A DNA stretch of 64,000 bases from Gracilaria gracilis (GCA_030374805.1 JARGSG010000183.1:682001-746000), one strand, 5' to 3'; shown: positions 31,933 through 43,552, counted from the stretch's first letter. A program made the numbers and translations. The notes: a model not told the origin generated them from the letters alone.

Positions 31933-32100
31933 AATTATTTTTAATTTTTTTTGAACGGGAGGCTGGACGGCAGTGCCACGTATGCCAGCACCCCAGTTAC
32001 ATCACACACAGCGCGTTGACAGCGGGCGAATTTCACCGCTTATGGCTTGTTGGCGGTGCCATGTGTGCCACTGCCCCAGCTTCATCACTCACGGCGCGTT

Positions 32101-32176
32101 GAGACAGCGGAGCGGGGTGTCGTGGCGCTTCATTGGTGCACCGATGAAGCGCCACGACACCCCGATCCGCGGTCCC
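32101..32176. repeat. Large palindrome P2
   Basis: Second copy, exactly 250 bases after P1, with 38-base arms meeting at 32138/32139 and few mismatches. It is followed by the same AAAAATTATTTT tract, so P1 and P2 belong to a longer duplicated unit. Shared sequence (TGCCACGTGTG-like, then GGCGCGTTG) precedes P2 and P3. Confidence 0.88.
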
Positions 32177-32412
32177 AAAAATTATTTTGAGTTTTTTTGA
32201 ACCGAGCGCCTGGACAAAGATGATATTTCATTTTTTCAACATTTCGCTTTCCAGGCACACGTGTGGTGCCGTATAAAAGCCGTCCCCACTCTCCCTTCCA
32301 ACACCTTGCACGCCCTACCTTCTTCCTGGTCACCCCTTCTACCGAGATATATTCATCTTCTTCCACAACCGAAAGTATGTGTCTCGGTTGCGGAAATAGA
32401 ACGATATATCTC

Positions 32413-32945
32413 CGTAGAAGGTTGCACACCCTCACGCTCTGTAGCTACGAATACGACATCCCCTATATGATATAAAATTAGTACACCTTCTATTTTTATA
32501 TCATAGAGGATGTGTCCTATTCCTATGCTGCTTGCGGAGGTTTTCGCACACCATCACGCTTCGTAGCTAGGAATAGGACATCCTCTAGATGAGATAAAGT
32601 TAGTACATCTTCTATCTTAATTTTGTGGAGAGGATGTCCTATTCCTATGCTGGTTGCGGAGGTTTTTGCACACCCTAATGCTTCGTAGCTAGGTATATGA
32701 CATCCATTGGATGAGATGAAGTTATTACATCTCCTATCGTTATCGGATGTTTTCGTATTTTGTCACAACCGTGTGTTTATGAATAGGGTAACCATAGTAA
32801 GCAGCATTGCGAAGGTGGCACACCCTCACGCTTCGTAGCTAAGTTTAGGACATTATTTTTGTCATATAGGTATAGTGCATCTTCTATTTTTATGTCCTAA
32901 TACTCTGCTGCTTGAGGAGGTTTTCGTATTTGTCCCAACCATTTG
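32413..32945 (+). repeat. About four tandem copies of a 122-bp repeat
   Basis: The anchor CACACC recurs at 32425, 32547, 32669 and 32819 (spacings 122, 122, 150), each followed by a variant of CTCACGCTTCGTAGCTAG. Within each unit ATAGGACATCC and its inverse GGATGTCCTAT flank a T-rich stretch and can form a hairpin. The array sits between palindromes P2 and P3. No coding potential. It could be a regulatory, replication or partition region of the element, or simply satellite DNA. Confidence 0.85.
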
Positions 32946-33119
32946 GCTAAGAATGTAAATAAAATGCAAATATATATGCCAAGTTAAAAGAAACGGCTGG
33001 TAGGGCTGCGCGTTGGCGGTGCCACGTGTACCTCTACCACAGCTTTATCACTCACGGCGCGTTGGGACAGCGGACGGGGGTGTCGTTGAAAAATATGAAA
33101 AATAAAATATTTTTTTGGT

Positions 33120-33195
33120 GGGACAGCGAACCGGGGGGTCTTGGCACTTCATCAGTGCACTGATGAAGCGCCACGCCCCCCCAGTCCCCTGTCCT
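33120..33195. repeat. Large palindrome P3 with a preceding half-arm
   Basis: Third, more diverged copy; the arms meet at 33157/33158 with centre CAGTGCACTG. A single truncated arm (GGGACAGCGGACGGGGGTGT) lies just upstream at 33064-33083. Confidence 0.82.
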
Positions 33196-33570
33196 AACGG
33201 CCGTTCCCTATAACTTCGCGTATATGTTTGCAATCACCAAGTTCCGTATCTCTCGAGTGTCGCCGCTTTTCCTGACATCTCTTTACGGGTTCACGTGCAT
33301 CTAAGGCATCTTGCACATCTCCCTGTCGTGTTGAAAGAACCTGGCTCGTGCTGTATCTTTGCTATCCTTTCCCGCCCGCTCCCGTCTCCCGCGCACTCTC
33401 ATATCTCGTCGGCAGTTATCCCCCGCCCGCTGCAGTGTCCCGTGCGCTGTTTCCTCCCCTCCGCTGCCATCTCCCGTCCGCTGCCATCTCCCATCCGCTG
33501 TTATCTATCGTCCGCCCCGGAAATTCAAATCATAACCCGGCAATGCACCCTCTTCTCGTGCATGCATATA

Positions 33571-36500
33571 ATGGCTCCACATAGTTCATCGAGGTCTACG
33601 TCACCGGCACCGTCAAGCTCCGATATGAAGGTTGGAAAAATTTATGGCTCCGGAGATGAGCTTGTCACAGTATGCCTCGCAATCCGCGATCATTACCCGT
33701 CGATAATGCGAGATGAAGACCGGCAAAGGAAGGTGGGACACAGCGAGTTCGTTGATTACGTTATCAAGAATTGCAACGTCCTATTGCTGGCCAAAAATTA
33801 CTTCTATATTCTTGTGGGTCCAGGACATCCAACGTTTACTGACAGTAAACTACGGGTCGTATCTCTGAAGGGGTCTTATCGTCAGCTATGCCTCTCAACG
33901 AGGTTATTGGACATTTTGGACGGTGATAGGGTCTGGCGTGTAAGGGACTTCTGGAATGCTTATACCGATGTGAACTTTAAAGGAATACCGAAGAATGTGA
34001 CTTTGACCGAGTTTTTCAAGTCAATGACTATACCTCCTAAGCGAGTCGGACGGGTGGTCCCCCCCTTCGCCACAACCATTGCCACACATTTCCAAAGGAT
34101 TCTCTTTCTCTCGCTCATTCAGAAAGTTTCCATGGAAAAAAGAGTTGTAGGCCAGAAGAGGAAAAGAGGAGACAAGGGATATCCCACAACTTTTGTGAAT
34201 GTCCAAATATCAAAAAAACTCCAAGCTCAGCGTGTTGGCTTTTGTGTGCAGCTCGTAACGAAGGCATGAGATGGTTTTTCTCAATTCCTGGGATTCTCTA
34301 CCGTGGAGGTCATGGTTCTTCTATTCATCCGAGTCATGTACGACGAAATGCAGTTTCAAGCGATCGAAACGAGAGCAGAGAGGTTCTTCCACCGGGATAA
34401 CAACCATCGCTTGCTACCGAGCAAAAGTGAAACTGTTATTGAAACAGAGGTCATCGCGTGGGCATGGAATTTACCGCAAGACATCGATGCTGCCCTCCGA
34501 ATGCTTGCGAAGGAGTTCATTTCGTACCTCAACAAGGTTATTGTGAATGAGCAGTTCTTCTCAATTTCCGAACCAGGACGATGGACAGTTCTGAAGACGT
34601 TTACCAGAGACCCATAACGGGCGTTTGCTCAGAGATTCGATAGTTTCTCGAATTCGCTTGTGTCCTTCGTCATGGAGGCCATAAGCACGTTGAAACTGAA
34701 AGAATCAGTGAACGTCCCTGGTATGGGGGTAACGCCGATATCCAAACCAGAACCTGCCATACAAATTGAAAATGATGTGGAGGAGGTGGAGGAAATTGGG
34801 AAACCAACGGAGCCGAAGGAGGGGAGAGGCGAAGAAGAAGATGGTGATACGAACATAGTGGCCGACATTGGGAAAGGAAGTACTGGTGACGAAGCGTCCG
34901 GGGTAGGCGGAATACCTCCACAATCCATTGCGTCGTTGGATGACAAAATGGCTTTCCGAAGTTGTGAGGAGGAGATGGAGAAGTACTTTTGCTTGTAAAA
35001 TTGCGGGTTTGAGGATATGATAGAGATGGACGAGACGTTGCGCAGAGATGGTGTGTCTCCGTTAGAAAAAGTTCAACTGGTTCTCATGGACCCTCCGTAC
35101 AACATCCGAGGGAACAAGAACCTAAACAAGAGCTGGTACGATGTACTGAGCCCTCAGGACATGAAGAATGCTGCAAAGCTTCTATCAAGACTGCTACGTG
35201 CTGGGGGCCATTTCGTGATCTTTAGTGCTTTCGAGCAGGTCCAGCAATGGAGAGATGTACTTTCTGCCACTGGGGCAAAAGACGAAAACGGAGTACCAAG
35301 GCGTTCATTTGTTGTGGACCAGGTCCTAATGCACTTTGTACGGTCGCAAGGCAACCCGATGCGTAACCCTGGACGTAGGTCGTGCTCCCTTTTCCCTGCC
35401 ATGGAGTATGCTGTACATGGAGTTCGAAATGGTCTCAGCTACGCGCAGCAGCATGCATGCGCATGTGATGGTGAACTATGAGAACTTCAATTTCGTGCAG
35501 TCGAGGTACCCGGGGTACCACAGTATCATTGACCAGGTACTCCCCATGTCTAATGGGGAGACTCTTCAGTGGAAGAGAAAGAAGGAAGGTGGGGGCTACG
35601 TTTTACAAAAGGTGAGATCCGAACAGAAACCTAGGGCATTGTTGAAGAAGCTAATCAGTCGGTTTTCCCAGGCTAGGGATATTGTGGTCGACTTGTTTGT
35701 GGGGACGTTTTCGACAGCAATGGCATGCATGGAGTTACAACAGCATCGTAGGTTCATCGGGTGTGAGCCGGACCCTGACTGCTCTGCTCATGCTAGGCAC
35801 GCCGCAATTATTTAATTCTCATTGTGCGTCCCGGAAAATGAGACGGATATCCAGGTAACGCAGGCAGTTCGGAATGCTATGATTAGGGTGCTGAACGTAT
35901 TTACGAAGTGGAATGTCCGCCCATCGAGATCATGGAAGGCTCCATCTGGGTGTCCCCAGTATCAAAAGTTTTCTACGTATATTGTGGACTTTCTTGCGTC
36001 AGTGTGGCGCGATGAGAGCTTGGTGACCATTGGTAGGCGTAAGGCCGTTCACGAATGGCCTAAAACTTTGCAAGGGAAGATGTGGCTTCTGGATTGGAAT
36101 GCAATTTTGGCACTTGAAGCGACGATGTGCGGTTGTCGTATCGGGAAGTCGACGATTCGCCACCCTGGCGCAGGAGTGGGGGTGTTCACTACACGCCGAT
36201 TCATGGAAAATGAAGAGATATGTTACTTCTATGGAACACTGGTGTACCATGACCTAACGAAGAGAAAAGAGGTACACAAGAAATATGGTGAAGGTTTATT
36301 AGGAGCCACTTCCGAACGCTTTCGGAAGTATGCGATGGAGTTTAACGTCCGCGGTGATATATGCCATAACCTCCCAGAGAGAAGACAAGGAGTAAGTTTA
36401 ATACCTGTATGGATTGTCCCCGCTCCTTTTTCATTGGGTGGAACGATTAACGATCCCAAATATATGGAAGGCGATAAGGACATTGATGCAGCTGCGGATG

Positions 36501-36649
36501 GTGTGACGAAACGAGGGACTGCAAATGTGCGGGTCATTCGAACTCCAAATACAGGACGCACCATGCATCAACTACGAGAATACCAAATGCTTGCGGTGCG
36601 AGCACTTCGGAAACTGGAAGTGGGAGAGGAGTTGTTCGCGGATTATTGA
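33571..36649 (+). pseudogene. DNA methyltransferase (DPPY, beta-class order) joined to a SET domain
   Basis: One frame is open from ATG 33571 with in-frame stops at 34267 (TGA), 34615 (TAA) and 34996 (TAA), shifts frame near 35350, then continues with one TAA at 35813 to 36649; about 1,025 codons in all. The first 350 residues are unrecognised. At 35089-35100 is the catalytic motif DPPY (context LVLMDPPYNIRG). The AdoMet-binding motif (DIVVDLFVGTFSTA ... RRFIGCEPD, near 35680-35775) comes after it; this order marks beta-class amino-methyltransferases, which methylate N6 of adenine or N4 of cytosine and are typical of bacteria and phages. From about 36170 a SET-like domain follows: GVGVFTTRRFMENEEICYFYG, then GGTINDPKYM, ANVRVI and the closing GEELFADY. 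SET domains methylate protein lysines, often on histones. Fusion is inferred from frame continuity and the lack of a clear new start; two adjacent genes are the alternative. Confidence 0.7.
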
Positions 36650-37156
36650 GTAGAGTATAGCTAGGTTACATGGGCAAATCCTATTATATTAATCGATTAG
36701 AACGTGTAGTAAATTAGCTACATGTAAAACAACACCTTAAACCTCGATAATGAAGTGACACTTATTGCATTCCAACTTCGCCTTTGAGCATGAATTAGAA
36801 ACAAAACACTTTAGCTCAAGTGCAGGATGGAAGTACGTAGATACATAAAAGGTAGTGAAGGGCATCGAATATGATGCGAAACCTTGTACGTTTTTTAACA
36901 TTATGAGAACTATTCAGAAATGGATATTTCGGTGTAATTTTATCGTTTCGGAATCGAAAAATAAAAAACCGCACTGGGTGATTTCCACCACACTCCCCTC
37001 GATTGGGGGTGTGCATTCGATCGGTGACGTTCGATCACGGCGAGTGCCAAACACGTCGAGAGCAGAGCAGTTCCGATTCCAGTGTCCTTCGATCACGGTC
37101 AGCGATTAAGACGTCGTGAGTCCAGCGTCAACCGCGAGGAACCGTTCGGATTGTAT
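36650..37156. other. Intergenic region with a hairpin
   Basis: AT-rich. At about 36990-37013 CACACTCCCC and GGGGGTGTG form an inverted repeat around TCGAT, followed by two copies of TTCGATCACGG (37027, 37087). Possible promoter of the gene starting at 37157; no gene seen. Confidence 0.45.
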
Positions 37157-39874
37157 ATGGCGAAACGTAAGACGAGGGGTGTGAATGCAGCGGAGGTTAG
37201 CGGTCGCGCGTCAAAGAGCCGAAGGCGTGGCGAAACGGTAAGTGGCGAAGTTCGCACCGTTCGTAGTACGCGTGCGCCTCGGAGTGGTCTACGTGAGAAG
37301 GAGAGGAAGGGTGCGGCGAGGTGCGACGGTGCGACGAGGAGCGACGGTGCGGCGGGGAGCGTCGGTGCGGCGAGGAGGGACGGTGCGGCGTGGAGGAACG
37401 GTGTGGCGAGGAGCGACGGTGCGGCGAGGAGCGACGGTGCGGCGAGGAGCGTTGGAGCCGGACCATCGGATTGAACGGAGCAAATGGAGCGAACGGTAAG
37501 CATTGTGGTGACGAAACCTATTGCGAACGCACAAGATCAAGAAGTTAGTTCCAAGAAAAGCATAGGAGCGCAGCGAGGTATGCCAAAGAAGATTCTGCGC
37601 GGTGGTCGGCAGAGAGATGGTCGTAGAGGAGGCGCAGAGACTGCGCAAGTTTTAGAGGAGAGCGATAGCGTGGATATGATAGTGAAGGGTAAAGAGCTTC
37701 ATACGAGTGTCGAGTGAAGAATGATAGCAAGGAGTAGTACCATATTAGGTAGTGGGGGTCTTCGAGGAAGAAAGGGAACTAACGGTGATAAAGTGCCTAA
37801 GGCTGGGGTACCCGAAGAGGTGGAAGGAGAAAGGGAGACAGTGAGGTGTGGTCACCCGGCGAGGACGCGAGGAGTGGAGAGTTTGGTTGTTGTGATGCCA
37901 AATAGAGTGCCAGAGAAGGGAAGCATTGGTTTTGAGCAAGAGAATGCGAACCGGGAGAAAGAAGGAGTGGGGCGTGTGCGGGGAATGGCAGAACTTGAAA
38001 CAGGGGAGGGTAGTGAGAGAAGAATAGGGAGTGTGGTTCATGGATTGGTGGGTGTTGAAGTTGTGGAAAAGGGGGGAGATAAGTGACGAGAACATGCGGA
38101 CTGGAGAGTGGTACGACGTAGAAGTGGTGGATCAACCAAGTAAATTGTCGGAGGGACAGCAGCAGTGGTTGAGAGGGATTTCGAAGGGGAGGACGGCGTA
38201 CCAACAGAACGACTTGGGGAAGTGAATTTCGTGGAGACGGCGCCACTAACACCCCAAGGGATGCGTGTAAGGCGCAAGACCGTTTAACTTCCGAAGGATG
38301 TGGGAGACGAAAGTGACGGCGGTCGTGGAGAAAACGGAGGTAGAATTCGAGGAGATGAATGGGGATCTACAAGAGAACGGAAAGGGAATGAGGAGAACGT
38401 AAGCGTATTGCCACGGTCTGCAATCGTTCAGAGGGTGAATTCACTGAAGGGAAAGTCGGGAAATATGAAGGAAGATCACTATACATTGATGGTGAGTTTG
38501 AAGCTGACGCAGGAAGAGCTGGCACGGCTGAGGGAGGAAAATAAACGGCAAAATGTGTTGATCGAAAGTCTTCAGGAGGCAGTGAAGAGAAGAAAGCGAG
38601 GTGGTGGAGGAAAGAAGGTGAGAGGGCGTCGAAAGTATGATATTGTAGTGGAAGAATGTTTTTATGGAATCGCAAGGGCTGTGTTTGATAGGATTCTCCA
38701 TTACGCGAAGTTGGAGGCGTCTAAACTTTGTTTCGACACGGAAAACGTTGGTAGAAGCTGGAAAAACATGAGTGAGACGGTGGGAAAAAGTAGAGAGGGG
38801 AGCATGTTTGTAGTTGGGGAGAAGGAGATGGTGCCTAGGTGCTTCATTCAGGTTGCATATGAGATGAGGGTGTACACACCATCGACAGAGGGTGGAAGTA
38901 ATGTGTTTTTGAAGTATGTGGTCGAGACAGAAATAATGGGAGAGACGTGGGAGACGATAAGGGAAGCGGGGAGGAAAGAAGAGTGCGTGGAGAATGTAAG
39001 CGCGGACAAGTGTCTGAAGCAGCGGATGAAGCAGACGATAAGCGATGTGATTGGGGTTCGAAAGCGGGCTGCTCGTGACAGATTATTCTCTTTACTGGGA
39101 TATGATTTGATTGCGAAGCGGGCGAAGCCTAGCGAAGGGACGGAACTTGGTGAGGAGTTGAAGAAGCTGATAAACGAGGCTCGCGAGAAGCTTATGGGAA
39201 GTGAAGAAGATGGGATGAAAAAGTTGTGTGCGTGGAGAATGAGCCGTTTCGAAGATCTTGCGTACTCTGAGTCAACTGTGCATGCTCCACAGTGGAGCTG
39301 TGATGATGAAGAAAAGTATTTCAAGAACGGAATGGAGGTGGCAGTGTTGGAGGAGTACTTGTGATACGCAGTGGAGACCAAATATAATGGAGAAAAGCAT
39401 TACGTGGATGGGACGGTGATGCACCTCGCCAGACTTGATGCGTGGACTGGGTGTGTTGTGAAAACGATGAACGAGGATGTGGGACATGGAGGGCAAAGGC
39501 AGCTCTTGTTTTCTACATTGTATGGGAGATATCTGCCGAGGGCAGTGGAGGGTATATTGAAGGTGGCATAGGAATTGGTGGGGGACGAGCACGTCGAAGA
39601 GTTTGAGAACGATGGGTTTTTAGAGGGGGATCCGAGGTGTGTGTCCGGAAATTTGGAGAGACCTGCGACGGTTGGGCTGTGGATTCCATCGAGGGAGAAG
39701 ATATATCTAGCGGTGAGGGAGGAATACTTTATGGCGAATTTTACGCGGAGACTTGGAGCGGTTCTTGATTGCTACATAGCAGCGTGCCGACCAGAGGAGC
39801 CCAGTTTTAGTCGTTTGGTTGGGCACCGGGGAGAGGGTACGGATGGGGCAGAAGGAGGAGAGCGGAGAGGGTAG
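37157..39874 (+). pseudogene. Repeat-containing coiled-coil protein of unknown function, broken
   Basis: ATG at 37157 (MAKRKTRGVNAAEV) opens a basic N terminus, then an 18-bp minisatellite that encodes hexapeptide repeats (GAARSD-type). The same frame resumes after in-frame TGAs at 37472 and 37715, and again from 38288 after an out-of-frame stretch at about 38086-38285. Further in-frame stops lie at 39362 (TGA) and 39569 (TAG) before the end at 39874. The best-preserved part (38465-39361) has a heptad segment (LTQEELARLREENKRQNVLIESLQ) and a basic cluster (KRRKRGGGGKKVRGRRK), then a mixed helical domain. No family recognised. The layout suggests a nuclear, DNA-binding or assembly protein of the element; that is inference. 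Confidence 0.45.
37311..37454 (+). repeat. 18-bp minisatellite, eight units
   Basis: Eight adjacent 18-base units of the type GTGCGGCGAGGAGCGACG, each in phase with the reading frame. A period divisible by three keeps copy-number changes in frame. Confidence 0.92.
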
Positions 39875-39913
39875 GGTGAATAAGAGCGGGAGGAGTGGAG
39901 GTAGCTGTGGGAT

Positions 39914-39941
39914 GATGAAGAAGTGGTATATCTTCTTCATC
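39914..39941. terminator. Hairpin between convergent genes
   Basis: Perfect 10-bp stem GATGAAGAAG / CTTCTTCATC with an 8-base loop. It lies 40 bases after the plus-strand gene and about 330 bases before the end of the minus-strand transposase. A role in 3'-end formation is only suggested by position. Confidence 0.35.
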
Positions 39942-40268
39942 CCATACCTATCTCCAATCTTTACTGTGGAAGAGGGTGGTAGTGATTAGTTTATGAAAAT
40001 CATATGGAATGAGTGCTATGCGGGAGGTGGGAGGTAGGGCCTGGAGGTGGGGTCTCGGTAGAATCTGTTGAGGTAGAATCTATGGAAAAGTCAATGGAGG
40101 CGGGAATTGAAGGGAGGTGCGGAGTAGTTCTGGCGGAGAACATGAACGGAGCTAAGGATAGAAGAGAAAGGGATGAGTCCAAACCATGGAGAAACGTTGT
40201 CGGATGTGGAGTGGGTGGAGATGGGAACTGGATGGGGCGGTGTGGTTATGTTCGTCGTCTGTTGCCCA

Positions 40269-43233
40269 TCAGAGGCATACGTAGTTGAGGGTGACATCGA
40301 CTTCGTCATTTGGTGTAACGGGCTCCATGAACTGTACGAAGGCGAACTTCTTGGAAGATGGAGTGGAAGAAGGAAGGGTGAAGCGAAGAAGAGAGATGAG
40401 TTTGCAGACCCAGACGATGGGGGTGGAGTTGGAGGAGCTGGTGCCTGCGACGAGGACGTGAGAGAACTTTGGGGATTTAGAAGGACCGAAGGACGGGGCG
40501 GCAAATATTCGTTGGATGATAAAGGCTGGAGGATCCTGGAGCGCGAGCTCGTTCCGCTCTTCAATGTAGTGGTCGAGTGATGGAACATAACCACCGGCGA
40601 CGTAAGCGGAGTTGACTACGGTGATTCGGGTGCAACGGAGAGTGGGAGAGTTTTCTGAGAGTTCTAGGACTTCGAGAGAAAGGGTAATGAATGAAGGGAG
40701 GGCGGGGTTTCCAATCTGTTGGAGGATGGAGAGAGTGTCGGTGGGGAGGAGGTCTTGTAGAGATTTGGGATTAAAATGAGGATTGGAGTGGAGGAATTTG
40801 TGGGCGGTGATGAGATCAGCGAATGAGATGAGTTTTCCATCACGGACCAAACCGGGTTGGCGGGATTGGATGGGAGAGGCGAGGGCAGGAGTGGAGGAAT
40901 TGATGGAGGGGTTGGTGGAAAGGGGGTTCCAATCTTTGGTGGCGTTGGAGTGATGGATGGCGCGAATGGTTTCTTCATCTGCGGTGGATCTGCGCTTTGA
41001 GGTTTTGGAGTAGTGTGACTTGAAGAGGAAGTGGGCGTGTTCGAATATGCCGGCATCGTTGAAGTGGAGGCCTCCGAAGCGGCGAATGTCTTCAACGATG
41101 TGGTCAAGGAGATGGAACTTGAGGGTTCCAAGGCTGAAAGTGTGGTGGGGGCCAAGGACGAGTACGGCTGTGCGCTTGAAGCAGCGGATTTGGAATTGGA
41201 GGTCGGTGAGGCGGGAGTCGGTCCATTCTGCGGAGGTGTTGCATCTCATGGAGAAGAGGAGAAGATCGGAGTACTTGGTGAAAACGGAAGTGATGGGAGC
41301 TGCATCGACCTCGTCACAGCAACGGTCGAAGAAGGCGCCGATGAAGGGGAAGACCATGTCGAGTGAGCGGTAGTCTTTTGCTTCGAGCATAGCACGCAAG
41401 CCGTCGGTAGTGAAGAAATCGTTGAGAGTTTGACCGTTGTCGGAGGAGGAAAAGTCGATGTGGAGTCCTGTGGCTGGGGAGTGCTTTTCGATGGCGGCGA
41501 GGATGGTGTTCGCGTTTTTCAGGATGTAGGAGCGGACGGAGTTGAAGGAACGACGGGACTTGGAGGAACAAGGGTAGTGAAGAGTGATTCTGACATGAGT
41601 CTCTCGATGGCTCCGAGCTTGATGAGCTTGGAGATGCCGAGGTGGAAGTTATGGAGTGGTTCGAATGGGAAGATGTTGTAAGGGGAGAGGAGAAGGGTGA
41701 TGTTGAGGAGAGGGTAAGATTCGAAGAGGGAGAAGTACTTTGCGAGGGAAAGGGAGTGGAGTGCTTCAACGGCCTTTTCCTTGGTGTTTCGGGCGATTCT
41801 GGGCTTTCTGGCGAGGAGGGTCTTTTCAGCATCGTGGAGGAGGGTAGAGTGTGATTTGCGGGCATCGAGAGTCTGGGTTTGGGATCGAAGAGGGGGGGGA
41901 TGGAATTTGTAGCTGGAGGTCGGAGCGTGGGACGGTACATCTGTGGCATGGATGCCTGGGGCGGGTGCCGTGAGAGATGGCGAGAATGTCCTTTGCTTCT
42001 GGGATGTCTGCGCAGTAGTTGGCGATGATTGGGTGAAAATGGCGGAGCACGCCATTGGCGTCACGGAAGGGGAAGCCAGTGAGGCCGGAGGAGAGAAGAG
42101 GGTCGAGGAGGTTGGAGATGGCACCCTGGATGAGTTGCATTTTGGTAGAGCGGGAGATGCTGGATGAGGTTTGGGGGATGGTATAGGGGTGTTGAGAGGG
42201 GGTGGCGAGATTGAAAGAGGTTGGAAGGTATCCGAGAAACGTGAGGTTGTCGGTGATACATTTGCGACGGAACGAGTCGGCGAAGTTGAGGAGGGTGATG
42301 TGAAGGGGGTAAGAGGTGATGGAAGAGGATTTGAGGGAGGTGGAGGACTTGTCGGAGTATACCTGGACGAAGCCTATGAAGGACTCGATACCGGTGTTCT
42401 CAAGGGTGTGCCAGATGCAGGAGTTATTGGAGGACTGCATGATTGCGTGCTTGAGGGCTGTGGACAGCTTTTTTTCCGAGGGAAGAAGCCATGGGGTGGG
42501 CGAAAGCGGGAGAGCCGGAGGAGGTTGTATGGGGGACGTGGTGGAAGAAGGTGTTGTCGGAGTGTGCGAGCGCGAGTTGTCCTTTAATGACTTGGATAGC
42601 ATCCTTTCGGAAGATGGTGGCTGTGAAGAGGTGCTGTGGGTCATGGAGGGTGGTGGGGGTGAAACCGAAGTTGGTGACTCGGTGTTGGAAGAGGGTTTTT
42701 TGAAGTTTGAGACACTGGGAGGCGGGAGAGACGGCGTTGTGGAAGGCTGACTTGGAGAAGGAGGAGTCGTGAAGGAGAGAGATGAGTTCATCTGCCTTGC
42801 GCGGGCCGAGGATGGAAGCGACGGAAGAGATGTAGAGGACCATTCGTTCGAGGTGGGGGTTGTTGAGGAGAGGGAAGGAGGGGGGTGGTGGAGGAGGTGG
42901 GGAGGGAGAGAGGGAGCAGACGGGGGTGCCTACGATATGGTAGGCGTCTTGGGTGTGGACGGAGAGGGAGAGCTGCTGCTGGTGGTAGGAGTCGTCGTCG
43001 GCGATGGAGACGTTATCGGAAGGGCGAGTGGAGAGAGGAGGTGGGGGTGGTGGTGGGAGTAGGGGGGTGGACTTGTGACGCTTTGTGCGTGGGTGGAAGT
43101 GAGAGACGTTGCCGCCGTGGGAGAGGAAACGCTTGTTGGCGGTGAGACGGTTGGGGCATCTTCTTTGGTGCCTTTGAATAGCGGGGATGGTGCGAGCGAA
43201 GAAGGAGCAGCCTTCAAAGCAGCAATTAGGCAT
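40269..43233 (-). pseudogene. EnSpm/Plavaka-like (CMC group) transposase, frameshifted
   Basis: The start is ATG 43233; upstream in-frame codons begin with TTG. The N terminus has a zinc-finger-like CCFEGCSFFARTIPAIQRHQ followed by RRC. Four frame segments follow each other: 43233 to about 42480, 42480 to about 41900, about 41900-41520, then 41520-40269. Recognisable pieces: a region ending DNLTFLGYLPTSF, then FRDANGVLRHFHPIIANY and HPCHRCTVPRSDL (a C-x2-C near the catalytic core), LHNFHLGISKLIK, then FHLLDHIVEDIRRFGG and GIFEHAHFLFKSHYSKTSKR. The C-terminal part ending FVQFMEPVTPNDEVD resembles the end domain of Plavaka proteins. This order is reminiscent of CACTA/Plavaka transposases of fungi. 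Assignment to the superfamily is tentative; KDZ is an alternative. It lies next to the right terminal repeat, as expected for the element's own enzyme. Confidence 0.55.
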
Positions 43234-43552
43234 GGCGGGGAGCGGTGCGGGGGTGTTGGGGGAGAGGGGGGTGCGTAGTGGTGGGGAGCGTAATATGGCG
43301 CACGGAGGGTGGACGGAGTGATGGAGGAGGTGGCACGTGATGCGAAGGCGTTTCAAAAGTGAGAGAATAAACGGCCGATATCTGATATGAGAGTTGTTGA
43401 ATAGATGTGCTGTATCTCTATAGAGAGTTCCTATTCGAATGGTTTGTATTCTTCTAATCGTATTCCATAGGTAGCTATCTATGTATATATATCCCTATTC
43501 GCCGCCGTATAGTTCTAAATATGTGCCACTTACACACTTACATTTGGTTCGG

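Noticed and set aside
32413-32945. CRISPR array
   Set aside because: Units of 122 bp are similar throughout, with no short repeat plus unique spacers, and the DNA is eukaryotic.
33571-36649. Reassigned stop codons (alternative genetic code) to explain in-frame stops
   Set aside because: All three stop codons interrupt genes across the window together with frameshifts, whereas the PHD, SIMPL and phosphatase genes end normally.
33571-36649. Bacterial contamination explaining the DPPY methyltransferase
   Set aside because: It is enclosed by eukaryotic transposon ends, is broken by stops and continues into a SET-like domain.
42171-42750. Gly/Glu-rich plus-strand ORFs opposite the transposase
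   Set aside because: They reflect purine-rich composition; only the minus frames show transposase-like motifs.
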